From contig CM049315.1 of NCBI GenBank assembly GCA_026874595.1, positions 6,194,664 through 6,258,663 of the forward strand: DNA of 64,000 bases. Direction: 5' to 3'. Numbering within the stretch: position 1 is the stretch's first letter; every line of letters begins with the position of its first letter. The position numbers and the translations under genes were made by a program. Under the pieces are notes generated by a model. It made no database searches. It saw only the letters and a list, made by a program, of their open reading frames with translations, and was not told the origin of the DNA. This document shows positions 42,901 to 57,900 of the stretch, one piece after another. This stretch comes from Sipunculus nudus. Lineage: Eukaryota; Annelida; Sipuncula; Golfingiida; Sipunculidae.

Positions 42901-45900
42901 CCATCTGTTTGTCTGCTATGGGTTAAAATCACTCATATCTCTGCAGTGGTTTGACTAATTCACCTGAAATTCATCATGCATATACATCCTTGATAGCTTT
43001 CTTGATTCTATGACAGGTGGCGCCACTCATTCACCTTCATGCTGCAGACATCCAGGCTTATATCTCAGGACTGGTATGACGTATCTTCCTGAAAATTTGA
43101 ATGTGTATAGATCTCACATAGCTCTTTATCATACGCAAAACTGGTGGTGCCACCTGCAACCTTTTTTGCACAGTGTCTGTCTGTTTGTCTGCCGTAGGAT
43201 AAAATCACTCATATCTCGGCAGTGGTTTGACATATCTGCCTAAAATTTTGCGGGTTTATACATCCTGGACAGCTTTCTTGGTTTTATGACAGGTGGTGCC
43301 ACCTACATTCTAGTTTACGCTGCAGACATCAAAGCTCATCTCAGGAACCGTTTGACCGATTGGGCAAAAATTTTGCATGTGTATAGGTCTCACTTAGCTC
43401 TTTATCATACACAAAACTGGAGGGGCCATCTGCAACCATTTTTGCACAGCATCCGTAAGTTTGTCTGCCGTAGGATAAAATCACTCATATCTCAGTAGTG
43501 GTTTGACTTATCTGCCTAAATTTTTCGTTTTTATACATCTTGGAGAGCTTTTTCAATTTTTTTGCCAGGTGGTGCCACCTACATTTATGTTAATGCTGCA
43601 GACATTCAGGCTTATATCTCAGGACTGGTTTGACATATCCCCCTGAAATTTTGCATGTGTATAGATCTCACATAGCTCTTTATCATACACAAAATTGGTA
43701 GTGCCACCTGCTACCATTTTTGAACAAGTCCTTCTGTTTGTCTTCTGTTGGATAAAATCACTCATATACATGTAGTGGTTTGACTTATCTGCCTAAAATT
43801 TTGCATATGTATACAATTTGGACAGCTTTCTGGATTTTGTGGTAGGTGGCGCAACCTACATACACATTGCTGCAGAAACCCATGCTAATATACAACACAC
43901 CTCACTCTATTACCCCTTGCCACTCAATCCATGCCTCACTTCACCCGTTCCACTCTTTTTTTTAGCGGATACACATACTCCCTTGGTGACTACCTTTATT
44001 CTATTTATCCATATATTGCAAAGATTTTGGAAAAAAAGGCAGATAAAGTTACTTTGCAAACATTGAGAAAAATGTTGAATTTTTAATTGAATTCTCATGA
44101 TAGCTAGGTGTGCTCTAAGGGATACTCTATAACATGTACCTGGTGATAATAGTTGATAATACAGAAATTATGCATCATAATATTTACAGTAATACAGTAT
44201 TGTATTACACACATGCATGTACAATACACATATTACACACAATTTTCTCTGAATGTCATCAATATGTAGATAAAATTTTGAAAATCTAGTATAAATACAT
44301 TTTATTTTTATTCAGGAAACCTTGGTAATTTTGCAGTAGATATCAGTTTAAATATTTTCATATGCTGGGATAATTATTTGCGATAACACTGTGTTTATAT
44401 TAAGATTTCATAACATTTTATATTTGTGTTCAGGTGTCCAGCATAGTGTTTGACAAGACAGGGACGGTGACACATGGCACGCCAAGAGTAACCCGCATTA
44501 TGATGTTTGTAGACCAGCAGGTCTGCACATTACAGAGACTACTGGGCATAGCTGGCACAGCTGAGGCCAGCAGTGAACACCCAATTGCAACAGCTATTGT
44601 CAAATATGTTAAGCAGGTGTGTGAAACTAGCAGCTGTCTTAGTGTCAAGTACAATTATTTAAACTAACTCCAATGCATTCCTTTGTAAGCTGTGCCTGTC
44701 CTGTGTGCTTTTATATGTTGAACTATGATAATTAATTTATCCAACTTTTAGCCTTTGTTCATCTCAAATGTTGAGATCCATATCAGCCATAGAAATCAGT
44801 GAAATACCACACTGATATTACTGAATCTAACATAGAAATCAGTGAAATACCACACTGATATTACTGAATCTAACATAGAAATCAGTGAAATACCACACTG
44901 ATATTACTGAATCTAACATAGAAATCAGTGAAATACCACACTGATATTACTGAATCTAACATAGAAATCAGTGAAATACCACACTGATATTACTGAATCT
45001 AACATAGAAATCAGTGAAATACCACACTGATATTACTGAATCTAACATAGAAATCAGTGAAATACCACACTGATTTTACTGAATCTAACATAGAAATCAG
45101 TGAAATACCACACTGATATTACTGAATCTAACATAGAAATCAGTGAAATATCACACTGACATGCTTAATCTAACAATTATTTGCTTGGTAATTTGTTTCC
45201 AGATTAAAGGAAGAATAAAATAAATTGAATTGATCCCTGGTCTGTGATCATTTGTTCAGCCTGCTGCAATATCATTCCAAATAAAACTTTTAATATTCCT
45301 CAAATTTAATTATGAGTTAGTGTTGTTGAGTAAGTTTAAATGAGAAACTTAGACAATTTGTATCAAAAACTTAAAGTTTCCTGTTTATTTTCTTTAAAAA
45401 GAAAGTTAATTGCCCTTTTACTTGATGACCCTCCAATGATGACTGTGTAGAAGTGAGTTTTTAGTCAAACTGTGGACAGTCTGTTTGCCATTAATGTCCA
45501 AGAGCATGAATCATCAGCAAGTGGTTCAACCCTGTGCAGTTACTAGTTATGGCATCAGGGGCATTTCAGTGATTTTGCGGGGCAAAGGTTCCTTTCTCAC
45601 TGGATTTGACTTTTATGGAAGTTAATTTGAAATGCAACTTTAACACCTTGCCAATTGCCAAGGCCCAGACTTTTCTAATTAGTGGTTTTAAAAGGTTCAT
45701 TTCTCATGGATTTGATATTCACTCAAGGACAGCGGCAATTGGAATTTTGGACTCGTACAGTTTCCACAAAGACTTAAGCTAGGGGCATCCCCCCTGAATT
45801 TTCAAATAAACATTCATGGAAGGAAAGTCTATAGAGAAATGTACCAGAAGAAATTATTATGGAGTTTGTTGAGCAAGTTTGAGAGAAAGTAGTCGCCAAA

Positions 45901-48900
45901 AACGGTGAAATCTGAGTCTTGGAGATTTCTTTCTTCTAGTGACTGAACAAGAGATGATGGCTTCTGGTTTATTCCTTACTCCATGAATGTATAATTAGAA
46001 ATCCTGAAGGCACAAAAATAACATATCTTATTGTATGGTTACCTTAATGTTCAATAGACACTGCAACTGACATATCACAGACCTTACCTTTTTTATTACA
46101 ATAATCATTGTTAAAACATATATTGAGACCTAACAGTTTTCATTGTTTACAGATGTTACAGACAGAACAGATGGGGAAGGTGACAGATTTTTCAGCAGTA
46201 CCTGGCTGTGGATTAAGATGTGTTGTGAAAAATGTAGAAGGAATGCTGTCAGCTGATGTAAACGATGTAGAGCTGATGAATAGAAGAAACAGCAATGCCA
46301 GCTTCAAGGTCACCATAGATGGTATCCTCATGGATGAAGGAGAACTCATTAAACATGATGATATCGAAGGTACAAATTTAAAAAATCTCCATTGTCTGTT
46401 AAAGTGATTTCTGTTATTGGCTCTAATTTGTCTTCAGTTTATGTCAGCATGTCAGATTAATTTTAACTAGATATATCTTGGCACTGCAGGTGCCTTAGTA
46501 TCCAAAGACAATCTTTACGCCCCCCATCTTTACGCTCCCAAGGCAGCAGAAATTTTGTGCTTCTAAAGAAGCTACTGATTTTCTTGCTGCCTGCTTTGGC
46601 CGTTTATGATGCACTTAAACACCAGGTGGTGCACATGGGCCTGTCTGCTGAAAAAACTGCTGATGTGACTAGCAGCCAATCAAATGCAAGTCAACAAACA
46701 CTCGACAGGCATCAGGCTCCGCCCAGAAACCACATATGGGGCAATTCTGTCTGAGCCTGTGGCTTGTTCAAACGGTAGCCGTGGCAATGAGCTGTCTCTC
46801 AAAACGAAATGAACAACATTGGCTTCGTGTATTCCTCGCTTGGCTGGTGAACCGTTTTGTCTTTCAGCACAGGGTCTCATCTGATTGAACCAAAATACAG
46901 TGCTCCCCTCTGGTGTAGAGATTCAGGAAACAAGGTCATAGCAAACAGCGCTCAGATATATGTAGTTAGCCTATGGGTAAAGTGCTGTGTAAAGAGTGTA
47001 CCCATCTTCAGCAGCAATTAATTTCAGACCAATACCTTGAACTACCCCGGATATATGAGCAATTTTCACCGATAGCAAATGTACTAGGGCTAATACGGGT
47101 ACAAAATTTTGGACTCGAGTACTCGTTACCATGGCAACGCTGTAAAGAAAAAACGGACATCTGTTCACCGATGTAAAATATGCATAAATTTGACTTCTTA
47201 ACGGATTAACTTTATCCCAACAAAGAAATAGATATAGGCCTATGTCATAACAAGACCTCAAGTTTATTTGACTAGCACACCCTATGCCAAGCTACGATAA
47301 TGAATAATAGGACTATACAGACTGCCCGTAAAATTCCAGTAATATTCAGATATGCATGTACATACATGAGTACTCGAGTCCAAATTTTTGACTCGAGTAC
47401 TCGGTAAGTATTACCCGGACTCGAGTACTCGAGTACTCCTTTCAGCCCTAAAATGTACAGATGGAAGCCACACAATAACAATTGCAGATTGCACCACCAG
47501 TCTTGAATACAAGATGGAGGTATCCAAGATCAATGGACATGCACAATTTCAGCCCAATCTTTCCTTTAGTTTTAGACTTATAATGCTCAGTACTGTCAAG
47601 TGGCAATGATGGGGTATTAAAAAGGGTGAAAACAAGTAAAGGACAGAAGGTGGCGCCACCTGTCTTCCACAGAAAACAAAGCTATCCGAGATCTTCAGTC
47701 AAGTTGATTTTTGGACCTATCCATGCATCCCTTACTGAGATATTAATGATTTTGTGTGATTTTCACCATATATGGCAATATTCAAGGTCAAGGCCACTCT
47801 CATAGGAAAGGTCATGACCCAAGTTTATATATACATCATATCATAACCCATGTCTATGTATATGCATTATGTGAAAGAAATCTGTTCATTAGTTTTTTAC
47901 TTATAATGCTCACTGTACTGTTAAGTGGCAATGATGGAGGTATTAAACAGCACGAAAACAAGTAAAAGAATAACAGCTGGCGCCACCAGTTTCCAGTACA
48001 TGACAACACTGTCATAGATCTTTGGTCAAGTTGATTTTTGGATCAATCCAGAAAAGATTTTTTTGAGATATTTAAGAATTTGTGTGATTTTCCCCCAAAA
48101 TGGATCTATTCAAGGTCAAGGTCAATCTCCTAGTAAAGGTCATGACCCCATTTAAAATAGGCTTCGTCTTCTCACCCATATTTATGCACATGTCAAGTTT
48201 GGTAAAGATCCATTAAACATTTTTTGAGTTATCACGTCCAAACAAAATCTCTGCTGTGGCATCAGCCTACTTATATTCATATGATCAACAAACTCTGTGT
48301 TTTGAATTTTGGCATGGCATACATTAAGTTTTGTCATGATGAAATTAAATTTACATTTATGAGTATGCTGATCTAAGGTGAATTTTCCTTAATTTAATCA
48401 GAAGTATGTACTGTAGGCATTATTAAATATAATGTCAACTCACAGTCTGAATCAGGATTAGGGCTAGGCCAGATCCTGATTGAGGTTTTGACTGGTGAGA
48501 ATCCTGATTGGGATTTTGTCTGGACCTATTGCTGATTGGTCCAGATTTGGATTGGGCCTTCATATATATATATATACATAAATATATAATACACGCAACA
48601 TCTTGATGTTACAGATCTCCAAGGTGCCACAGCCGGCAAGTCTTACAATGTTCTTATTGGAAACAGAGAATGGATGAATCGAAATGGCCTTTCAGTTACA
48701 ACAGAAATAGATAATGCTATGACAGACCATGAGGTCAAGGGTCAGACTGCAGTGCTCTGTGCAATTGATGGTAAGATTCACTGAGCTATATAATTAAATA
48801 TTGTTGAAAGAAAAATTTGGAATAAAATTGCTTTTTGAATGGTTGTTTCTGTGCTAAAGACTAAAATAGGTCCTTGTATCATACAGAGCATCATTTGTAA

Positions 48901-51900
48901 TTATATGTAATTATAACATATTCTGCTTAGTGATCTTGATGGTAAGCCCCATTATACTGACTCCTGGGAGGTAAGAGAGACACAGAGTTATCAGGCAAAG
49001 TAAATGTACAAAATTATTTAATGAATGTATTATTATTGATATTATTAATTTTTTTTGTATTATTAATTATATTCTTTTTAGATAAGTATATAATAAAGCA
49101 CCATTAATACAATCTCCAGGAAGGTTAGAAATACCTATAGAGTTATCGGTCAAGCCAAATGTATAAAACTAATTAATACTTGTATTATATAGAAGTTTGT
49201 CTGCTGGTAGTTATGTCTTTTCTACTTACATTAAAATGAATTTCCACATAGCTCCCACACTCCTAGAACCTGGCGTGCCTGATTATGTTGTATTATGTGT
49301 TCTCTGCAGGTGTGATAACAGCAATGATAGCTGTAGCAGATACGGTAAAGAGTGAAGCTCACCTGGCCGTCTACACACTGAAAAAGATGGGACTCAACGT
49401 CATTCTTCTGACTGGAGATAACCAAAAAACAGCTCGAGCCATCGCGAAACAGGTCAGCAAAAGTGCAGCGGGATAGCCTTCGTACTTTAAGGGACCTATT
49501 CTGATATCTGACATACATTTACTAAAGATAATTCCTTTAACATTTTATAAAAATAGGCCAGAAAACCCCTTTCCCACCACATGCAGGGTTTTCATTTAAT
49601 TTATATCCACGTGTTTATAATATGCAGGACCCGTCAAAATAATCCTAACACATTTGTACCAACACACCTTGCAGAAAGTCAGACAAACCGGTTTTGCAAA
49701 GGGCATTTAAGCAGAGTAAGCCAGAAGAATATAGTGACATGGTGGCATGATATGCTGTTTCTCTGTAAAATGGCACCATTGGAGCAAGCACTCAAGACTG
49801 ATGACTCTGAGGCAGTAAAAAGTTGGTCAATGTGTCATTCTCACTAACATAGTGATACTGTGTTACTGAAGATTTCAGTAACAAGTAGGTTGATTTCAAC
49901 AAGCCCTTAAATCCAGGGCCTAAAAATGAGAATTTATTAGACCAAAGATTCTGAACTGCATTCTATCTCATTTTATGCCTGCAGTCTCACACATTATTAT
50001 GTTAATACATTAATAACCTGCCACATGCAAGGGCAGTTTAAAAACTGTATTGGATTATTAAACAGCTACTATCTTGACCTAGTTGTTTTTATTTGAAGGT
50101 TGGAATAGACACAGTTTTTGCAGAGGTGCTTCCATCTCACAAGGTAGCTAAGGTCAAACAGCTTCAGCAGCATAATGAAGTTGTTGCCATGGTAGGGGAT
50201 GGAGTGAATGACTCCCCAGCTCTGGCTCAAGCCAACATCGGCATTGCTATCGGTACGGGGACGGACGTAGCAGTGGAAGCTGCAGATATTGTCCTTATCA
50301 GGGTAAGCATTTGTATTTTGTATATTGTACATCATGTTTATAGTGCTGTTAATCCAGTATGGTCAGGCCTGATCTGTTTTACTTTTGTGTATTGTATATC
50401 ATGTATTGTACTTCATGTTATAGTCTCTTTAATATATTATGGTGACTGGCCTGATCTGTTCTGTTGTCACATATTTGATTAGATAAATTTAGCTCCTGAC
50501 ATACAGCTTGTTTAATTGCACCATTATTAATTTCATTGGACTCACAATGATGCCTGACAATGCCAGTATGGATATCTCCCCCAGTCTGTTCATTGTGACA
50601 ACATGAGTGATAATGCAGATGTTTGCAGCTTTAAGTGTTCAGGTTTAAATTTTTTATTCTCACTCCCATCAGAAGTGTTCCACGTGACTAGACATTGAAT
50701 GGTTGGCATAGCTGGCTGTTATGTAGGGGAGTTTTTATGGCACCTCCTGTTACCTTTCTAATTTTACACATTATCACTTGTATTTTTTAGGGTGACAAAT
50801 TAAAGCCATGTACTATGACCTCTACTAATATTTCTTATTAGTGCTATGGCCTTAATATTACATCCAGTAATGTTGTATTACTTACAGTCATATTAAATTA
50901 CCTACAGTCATGTTATATAACCTACAGTCATGTTATGTTACTTACAGTCACAGTTTGTTACCAACAGTCATGTTACATTACATACAGTCATGTTATATTA
51001 CCTACAGTCATGTTATATTACCTACAGTCATGTTATATTACCTACAGTCATGTTATATTACCTACAGTCATGTTATATTACCTACAGTCATGTTATATTA
51101 CCTACAGTCATGTTATATTACCTACAGCCATGTTATGTTACCTATAGTCATGTTATAATTCCTACAGTCATGTTATGTTACCTACAGTCATGTTATATTA
51201 CATACAGTCAAGTAATATTACCTACAGTCATGTTATATTTCCTACAGTCATGTTATGTTACCTACAGTCATGTTATGTTACCTACAGTCAAGTTAAATTA
51301 CCTACAGTCATGTTACGTTACCTACAGTCATGTTATATTACATACAGTCAAGTTATCTTACCTACAGTCATGTTATATTTCCTACAGTCATGTAATGTTA
51401 CCTACAGTCATGTTATGTTACCTACAGTCAAGTTATATTACCTACAGTCATGTTACGTTACTTACACTCATGTTATATTACCAACAGTCATGTTACGTTA
51501 CCTACAGTCACGTTACGTTACCTACAGTCATGTTACGTTACCTATAGTGATGTTATATTACCTACAGTCATTTTATGTTACCTATAGTCATGTTATATTT
51601 CCTACAGTCATGTTATGTTACCTACAGTCATGTTATATTACATACAGTCAAGTTATATTACCTACAGTCATGTTATATTTCCTACAGTCATGTTATGTTA
51701 CTTACAGTCACAGTTTGTTACCAACAGTCATGTTACATTACATACAGTCATGTTATATTACCTACAGTCATGTTATATTACCTACAGTCATGTTATATTA
51801 CCTACAGTCATGTTATATTACCTACAGTCATGTTATATTACCTACAGTCATGTTATATTTCCTACAGTCATGTTATGTTACCTACAGTCATGTTATGTTA

Positions 51901-54900
51901 CCTACAGTCAAGTTAAATTACCTACAGTCATGTTACGTTACCTACAGTCATGTTATATTACATACAGTCAAGTTATCTTACCTACAGTCATGTTATATTT
52001 CCTACAGTCATGTAATGTTACCTACAGTCATGTTATGTTACCTACAGTCAAGTTATATTACCTACAGTCATGTTACGTTACTTACACTCATGTTATATTA
52101 CCAACAGTCATGTTACGTTACCTACAGTCACGTTACGTTACCTACAGTCATGTTACGTTACCTATAGTGATGTTATATTACCTACAGTCATTTTATGTTA
52201 CCTATAGTCATGTTATATTTCCTACAGTCATGTTATGTTACCTACAGTCATGTTATATTACATACAGTCAAGTTATATTACCTACAGTCATGTTATATTT
52301 CCTACAGTCATGTTATGTTACCTACAGTCATGTTATGTTACCTACAGTCAAGTTATATTACCTACAGCCATGTTACGTTACATAAACTCATGTTATATTA
52401 CCAACAGTCATGTTACATTACCTACAGTCACGTTACGTTACCTACAGTCATGTTACATTACCTACAGTGATGTTATATTACCTACAGTCACGTTATATTA
52501 CCTATAGTCATGTTACGTTACCTACAGTGATGTTATATTACCTACAGTCATGTTACGTTACCTACAGTCTTGTTATATTACCAACAGTCATGTTATATTA
52601 CCTACAGTCATGTTATATTTCCTACAGTCATGTTATGTTACCTACAGTCATGTTATGTTACCTACAGTCAAGTTATATTACCTACAGTCATGTTACGTTA
52701 CATACACTCTTGTTATATTACCAACAGTCATGTTACATTACCTACAGTCACGTTACGTTACCTACAGTCATGTTACATTACCTACAGTGATGTTATATTA
52801 CCTACAGTCACGTTATATTACCTACAGTCATGTTATGTTACCTACAGTGATGTTATATTACCAACAGTCATGTTATGTTACCTACAGTCATGTTACATTA
52901 CCTACAGTCATGTTACAGTCATGTTATGTTACCTACAGTCATGTTATGTTACCTACAGTCATTTATATGACCAACAGTCATTTTATATTACATACAGTCA
53001 TGTTATATTACCTACAGTCATGTTATATTACCTACAGTCACGTTACGTTACCTACAGTCATGTTACATTACCTACAGTGATGTTATATTACCTACAGTCA
53101 CGTTATATTACCTATAGTCATGTTACGTTACCTACAGTGATGTTATATTACCTACAGTCATGTTACGTTACCTACAGTCTTGTTATATTACCAACAGTCA
53201 TGTTATATTACCTACAGTCATGTTATATTTCCTACAGTCATGTTATGTTACCTACAGTCATGTTATGTTACCTACAGTCAAGTTATATTACCTACAGTCA
53301 TGTTACGTTACATACACTCTTGTTATATTACCAACAGTCATGTTACATTACCTACAGTCACGTTACGTTACCTACAGTCATGTTACATTACCTACAGTGA
53401 TGTTATATTACCTACAGTCACGTTATATTACCTACAGTCATGTTATGTTACCTACAGTGATGTTATATTACCAACAGTCATGTTATGTTACCTACAGTCA
53501 TGTTACATTACCTACAGTCATGTTACAGTCATGTTATGTTACCTACAGTCATGTTATGTTACCTACAGTCATTTATATGACCAACAGTCATTTTATATTA
53601 CCTACAGTCATGTTATATTACCTTCAGTCATTTTATATTACCTACAGGCATTTTATATTACCTACAGTCATGTTATGTTACCTACACTCATGTTATGTTA
53701 CCTACACTCATGTTATGTTACCTACAGTCATGCTATATTACCTACAGTCATGTTATATTACCTACAGTCATGTTATCTTACCTATAGTGATGTTATATTA
53801 CCTACAGTCATTTTATGTTACCTATAGTCATGTTATATTTCCTACAGTCATGTTATGTTACCTACAGTCATGTTATATTACATACAGTCAAGTTATATTA
53901 CCTACAGTCATGTTATATTTCCTACAGTCATGTTATGTTACCTACAGTCATGTTATGTTACCTACAGTCAAGTTATATTACCTACAGTCATGTTACGTTA
54001 CATAAACTCATGTTATATTACCAACAGTCATGTTACATTACCTACAGTCACGTTACGTTACCTACAGTCATGTTACATTACTTACAGTGATGTTATATTA
54101 CCTACAGTCACGTTATATTACCTGTAGTCATGTTACGTTACCTACAGTGATGTTATATTACCTACAGTCATGTTACGTTACCTACAGTCTTGTTATGGGC
54201 ACTTTCACACTAAAGGTTGGATATGAAAAATTGTTAAACAATGGTTCACAGGTAAGTTTTGTGGCTGAAAATATGATACATATTATCATATTTGTAAAGG
54301 CCACACCAGCCTCTATAAACACAGAAAATTTTATAAGTCTAAGCCAATTTTTTAAGAAGTTCTGGCCATTTAAGTGTAATTTTCACCAAATTTTGGAGTC
54401 TCACTCACAAAAATGGAAGAATTTAATGTAAATATGACTGAAATTTGTTTACCAGAACAGAAATATTCTAATCACAGCACATGCTGTAACATGTAAACTA
54501 CAAGTGCTCAAAGTTTCATGACTTTCATAGTGGTGGTTTAAATTATCCAATCAATATCCTTCAGTATAATAATTGGTTAAAAATTTTTGCTGGGACCTGT
54601 CCTCTCCAGTACATTGCATCCTCACAAGAAATGTAATTCTCATGTTGCAAAACAAAATCCTGCTTTAAACAGCCAGTATTATATCTAATCATGTTTTGGT
54701 AACTATGGGCTGGGTATGCGTGTTCTGACCCGGATGATTTGGCACTTGTTTTACCTGGTATATGCCTGTTAAAAAAATTGTCCTCTCCAGTACATACAGA
54801 TAAAATTAACTTTAATGTAGAAAATGAAAGCCTATTTTAGTTTATATGTAACAGGTAGCTAGGAAGATAAATTCCCTGGTGTTTGCATTGCAACCCATCT

Positions 54901-57900
54901 AAAATTTTGTGGCAGTTTAGCAATGAGAGTATCTGTTAAAATGTCCTCTCCAGTACAATTATTTTTAACATGAGGCAGGCTAGAGGAATACTTCTCCAAG
55001 TAAGCTTAATATTTACTTAAAGTTTGTCCTAGTGAGAAATATAAATAGACTGACTGGTTTAGGGAAATATTTTGGCTCATTATATAAATTAATTAGCATG
55101 TAACTCCATTCATTGTCAGTGCTCATGTTTAGATTGATGAATCTTCATTGATGAATTCATGATAAAGCCTTTCTTGTACATGTTCCTTCTTTGTGCAGAA
55201 GTGAGAGCAGACAAAAAGCATACCTGCAATAACTGCATGTAAATTGTGACAGTAGCAGACTTTAATTTTGTGTTACTTAAATGTACTGGAGAGGACATTT
55301 TTTTAACACGGGATAAAAGTCTCAAAAGTACAACCCTACAGTCTTTCAGATTTGCACAGAAGTTCTTGAGGCTTTCAATCACTTTGGATACCTAACCTGC
55401 TTACTTTTAATTTTAATAAATACCATGTAGTTTACTACAAAGACCCCTTCATCTATTACTTTGGTAATTATAAGAAATGTGTAATTGTATCTGTTTTTAA
55501 CCAGAACCACATACATGTTAAGATTCTTTACCAAATTAGACCCGGTAGAAATAGTCAATCAGCCCAAATTTTCATTTTTACCAAAATCTAACATTTCATT
55601 ATCTGGATCATTTACTCTCTTCATGTCTCATATTTTATGTAACTTTGCCATATTGATGATTGCTGACGAATCAGCCCAAATTGTTTTAGCCAAAGATAAT
55701 TTATATGAAAATACCAGTGCTTTCTGTTCCCTTGCCATCACACCAGCCATGAATACATTACTTCATGAGAGAAACCAATCAAATTTGCCAATACTTTTGC
55801 CTCAAGAGAAAGTCAACAACTTGTGAAACCAAATGGTTTGGTAAAACAACTTTTGAAACTATAGTCTCCCGATTTGCTGGTACACATTTTATATGACACA
55901 GTTATCAGTGTTGGGCCAGCGGTGGTGAGGGTGGAGGCATCATGTGAACTTTGGTTTTTGAAAACGTACTTGTCTTTTCCCATCCATTTTACCAATCTCA
56001 CAGCAAAGTCCATGAAAACAATGATATCAACATTGTCTTCTTGTAAAAGCTTAATTTTCTGGTTCCACCTTATCTAAGTCTCAGTAAAGTCGTATTTTTA
56101 TGTTTAAAATTCAAATTCAATGGTAATATCCTCACAAGTAAAAAGCCAAAAGCAACTGAAATGTCCATTTCCACAACTGTTGTGTCACAATGTAAAGTAC
56201 AACTAGCAGGACCCATATTGTAGTTATCATATAATACAAAAATGTATGTCCCAAATTTTGAATAAATTTATATATATATGGATATTTTCCCCAGGTCTAC
56301 AATAAACATTTTGTTTATGTTACATTCAAGTGAGCTATGTTGTCTGTGAACCAATTGTTTAATGTATGCTGTAAAATAAGTTGAGAGATGTGAATATTTA
56401 AAGTAAATGTGTTGGAAATAAAACATGAATGCAAAAAAACACATAATATTTGCATTATGGATTGTGAACAAAACTGCTTCTGAACAAAATTCTGTGAAAT
56501 ATTCATTTTCAAGATCACTGTTTCTCCAAATTTTTGTTCAAAATATGTTGTCTGGAGTATAATTTATTTCAACAAAACAAAAGGTACAAGCCATCCAATA
56601 TTTATTATCTCGCTTTATGTGTCATTTAATATCATGGAGTCATAATTGACTTACATTATACTTAATAACTGAAACTTGGGTATGTCTATTTTGTGCTCCT
56701 TTAACCATAAGGTCCAAATAGTTGCAGATAAACTTGCCTCTGGAAAATGAGGTGGACTTTGGTTCATTTTATGTTCAATAGGACCATGAACAATACAAGA
56801 GAGAGAGGGAACAAAAACATTCCTATGAATTCTTCCACAGTGCATGTTAAAATAACGCCTCTCCAGTACAAATGTCGGTAAAAACCTTTATCATAAAAAT
56901 CAAGTGACCACAGACTAAGGCATCAACATGTTTCCTGATTTCTTGAACTCTGTACAGCTGAACAACTTCTCTCACCATTTCTGTTACTGATTGAGCAGAG
57001 CAGAGTCAGAATAAAGACTGAGAGCATACTTCCTTTAATCAAAATTAAAATGCATTGTTAAATTTTTTATAAAAATATGAAAATTTCATAAAAAAACAAA
57101 TGTGATTGCAGATTTTTTTACCATGCACTTAGGGCATGATCAAATACATAAGATAAAGACATTAGGACAGACCAATGAGCAAAAATTTAAATTATGTAGA
57201 GCTGTGAAGAGAAAAAGATTATTGTAAAAACATGGGAAGTTTGAATTACTGAATTCAAGGTAACTTTTATTAGTTCACAGGTAAAATGGTATACTAAACA
57301 GTTTCCTTTAGCTAAGATATATACCTTTTGAGGGGTTAACTTAATTTTGCTCTGTTAGGTATTCAGTTTTTACTCCCCAGTGAGACTAATCACTCAACCT
57401 TTTGTGTAAAAGTGCCCTTATATTACCAACAGTCATGTTATATTACCTACAGTCATGTTATATTTCCTACAGTCATGTTATGTTACCTACAGTCATGTTA
57501 TGTTACCTACAGTCAAGTTATATTACCTACAGTCATGTTACGTTACATACACTCATGTTATATTACCAACAGTCATGTTACATTACCTACAGTCACGTTA
57601 CGTTACCTACAGTCATGTTACATTACCTACAGTGATGTTATATTACCTACAGTCACGTTATATTACCTACAGTCATGTTACGTTACCTACAGTGATGTTA
57701 TATTACCAACAGTCATGTTATGTTACCTACAGTCATGTAACGTTACCTACAGTCATGTTACAGTCATGTTATGTTACCCTCAGTCATGTTATGTTACCTA
57801 CAGTCATTTATATGACCAACAGTCATTTTATATTACCTACAGTCATGTTATATTACCTACAGTCATTTTATATTACCTACAGGCATTTTATATTACCTAC

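Noticed and set aside
50881-54196. CRISPR-like regular repeat
   Set aside because: Units are contiguous with no unique spacers, in a eukaryotic intron; it is a minisatellite.
55485-55826. 113-residue frame inside the 3.2-kb transposon
   Set aside because: Considered as transposase remnant, but no catalytic motif or known domain is visible; left as unassigned interior.
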